From IMG/VR virus record IMGVR_UViG_3300030419_006746, positions 1 to 54,713 of that record: DNA of 54,713 bases; one strand, 5' to 3'. The position numbers and the translations under genes are program-made. The stretch is from a virus. Below, piece by piece: positions 54,644-54,713 of the stretch; within the stretch, counting starts at the first letter, position 1, and each line of letters starts with the position of its first letter. The notes beneath the pieces are model-generated. The model saw nothing but the letters and a program-made list of their open reading frames with translations, ran no database searches and had not been told where the DNA came from.

Positions 54644-54713
54644 ACCAAAACAGAAGACAACCCTTTAAAGTCGAGTATTCCTTTCAGCATAACACGGCAC
54701 CCGCTCATCGTTC
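54640..54713 (+). CDS. Partial gene, cut by the window end
   Basis: Begins at an ATGA overlap: M-N-Q-N-R-R-Q-P-F-K-V-E-Y-S. The frame is open to the end of the window. Too short to identify. Confidence 0.5.
   Translation, partial: MNQNRRQPFKVEYSFQHNTAPAHR

Noticed and set aside
1-54713. CRISPR arrays, integrase, attachment sites, insertion sequences
   Set aside because: No regularly spaced repeats, recombinase or transposase motifs or inverted-repeat-bounded elements were found.

Overview
The window is one continuous, entirely plus-strand stretch of a tailed-phage genome (Caudoviricetes, large T4-like myovirus type). It begins inside a tail tape-measure gene and ends inside a small early-type gene. 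The evidence is baseplate genes next to a gp32-like ssDNA-binding protein, a UvsX/RecA recombinase, a DnaB/gp41-type helicase, a FEN-type 5'-3' exonuclease and a very dense layout with ATGA/GTGA overlaps. I see no integrase, attachment site, CRISPR array or transposase, so a lytic lifestyle is likely. Shine-Dalgarno sites (GGAGG-like) and sigma-70-type promoters point to a Gram-negative-type bacterial host. The host clade is not determined; a small secreted protein at 13962 recalls a domain I associate with predatory/gliding delta-type bacteria, which is only a weak hint.

Layout. 1-6.1 kb: tail and baseplate genes. 6.1-12.7 kb: DNA replication and recombination (a small family A polymerase, a possible tubulin-like protein, gp32-like SSB, UvsX, a CMP/dCMP-type deaminase, FEN nuclease). 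12.7-29 kb: helicase, B12-dependent ribonucleotide reductase, GroES-like protein, ThyX, an SLT transglycosylase, a sugar-nucleotidyltransferase-like protein beside a KamA-type radical SAM aminomutase, DNA polymerase III alpha, dUTPase, GH25 lysozyme. 29-36 kb: IMPDH/GMP-reductase family enzyme, small sigma-region-4-like protein, acidic scaffold-like protein, a possible PD-(D/E)XK protein, GroEL, glutaredoxin. 36-47.5 kb: accessory region with a fatty-acid-hydroxylase-like membrane enzyme, a GIY-YIG protein, UvdE, a restriction-modification-like pair, Hsp20, ClpP, three tRNAs, a candidate structured ncRNA, and most copies of an expanded family of ~50-85 aa proteins that begin M-K-V-G-D-L-V. 47.5-54.7 kb: visibly more GC-rich small genes, each with its own promoter, plus a MoxR AAA+ ATPase / metallopeptidase-VWA pair.

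How it works together. The deaminase, ThyX, dUTPase and ribonucleotide reductase form a dTTP/dNTP supply line for two DNA polymerases, the helicase, SSB and recombinase. GroEL, a GroES-like protein, Hsp20, ClpP and MoxR-VWA form an unusually full protein-quality set.

The most striking signal is regulatory. About 30 near-identical promoters (TTGACA/T, mostly a 17-bp A-rich spacer, TAGAAT-like -10) are packed into gene junctions, often sharing bases with the preceding stop codon. At nine of them the -10 box ends exactly 6 nt before an ATG, and at a tenth 7 nt before, which predicts leaderless mRNAs. The others have a leader with Shine-Dalgarno sites and, toward the right end, a shared leader motif. 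The hsp20 leader folds on paper into a ROSE-like RNA thermometer.
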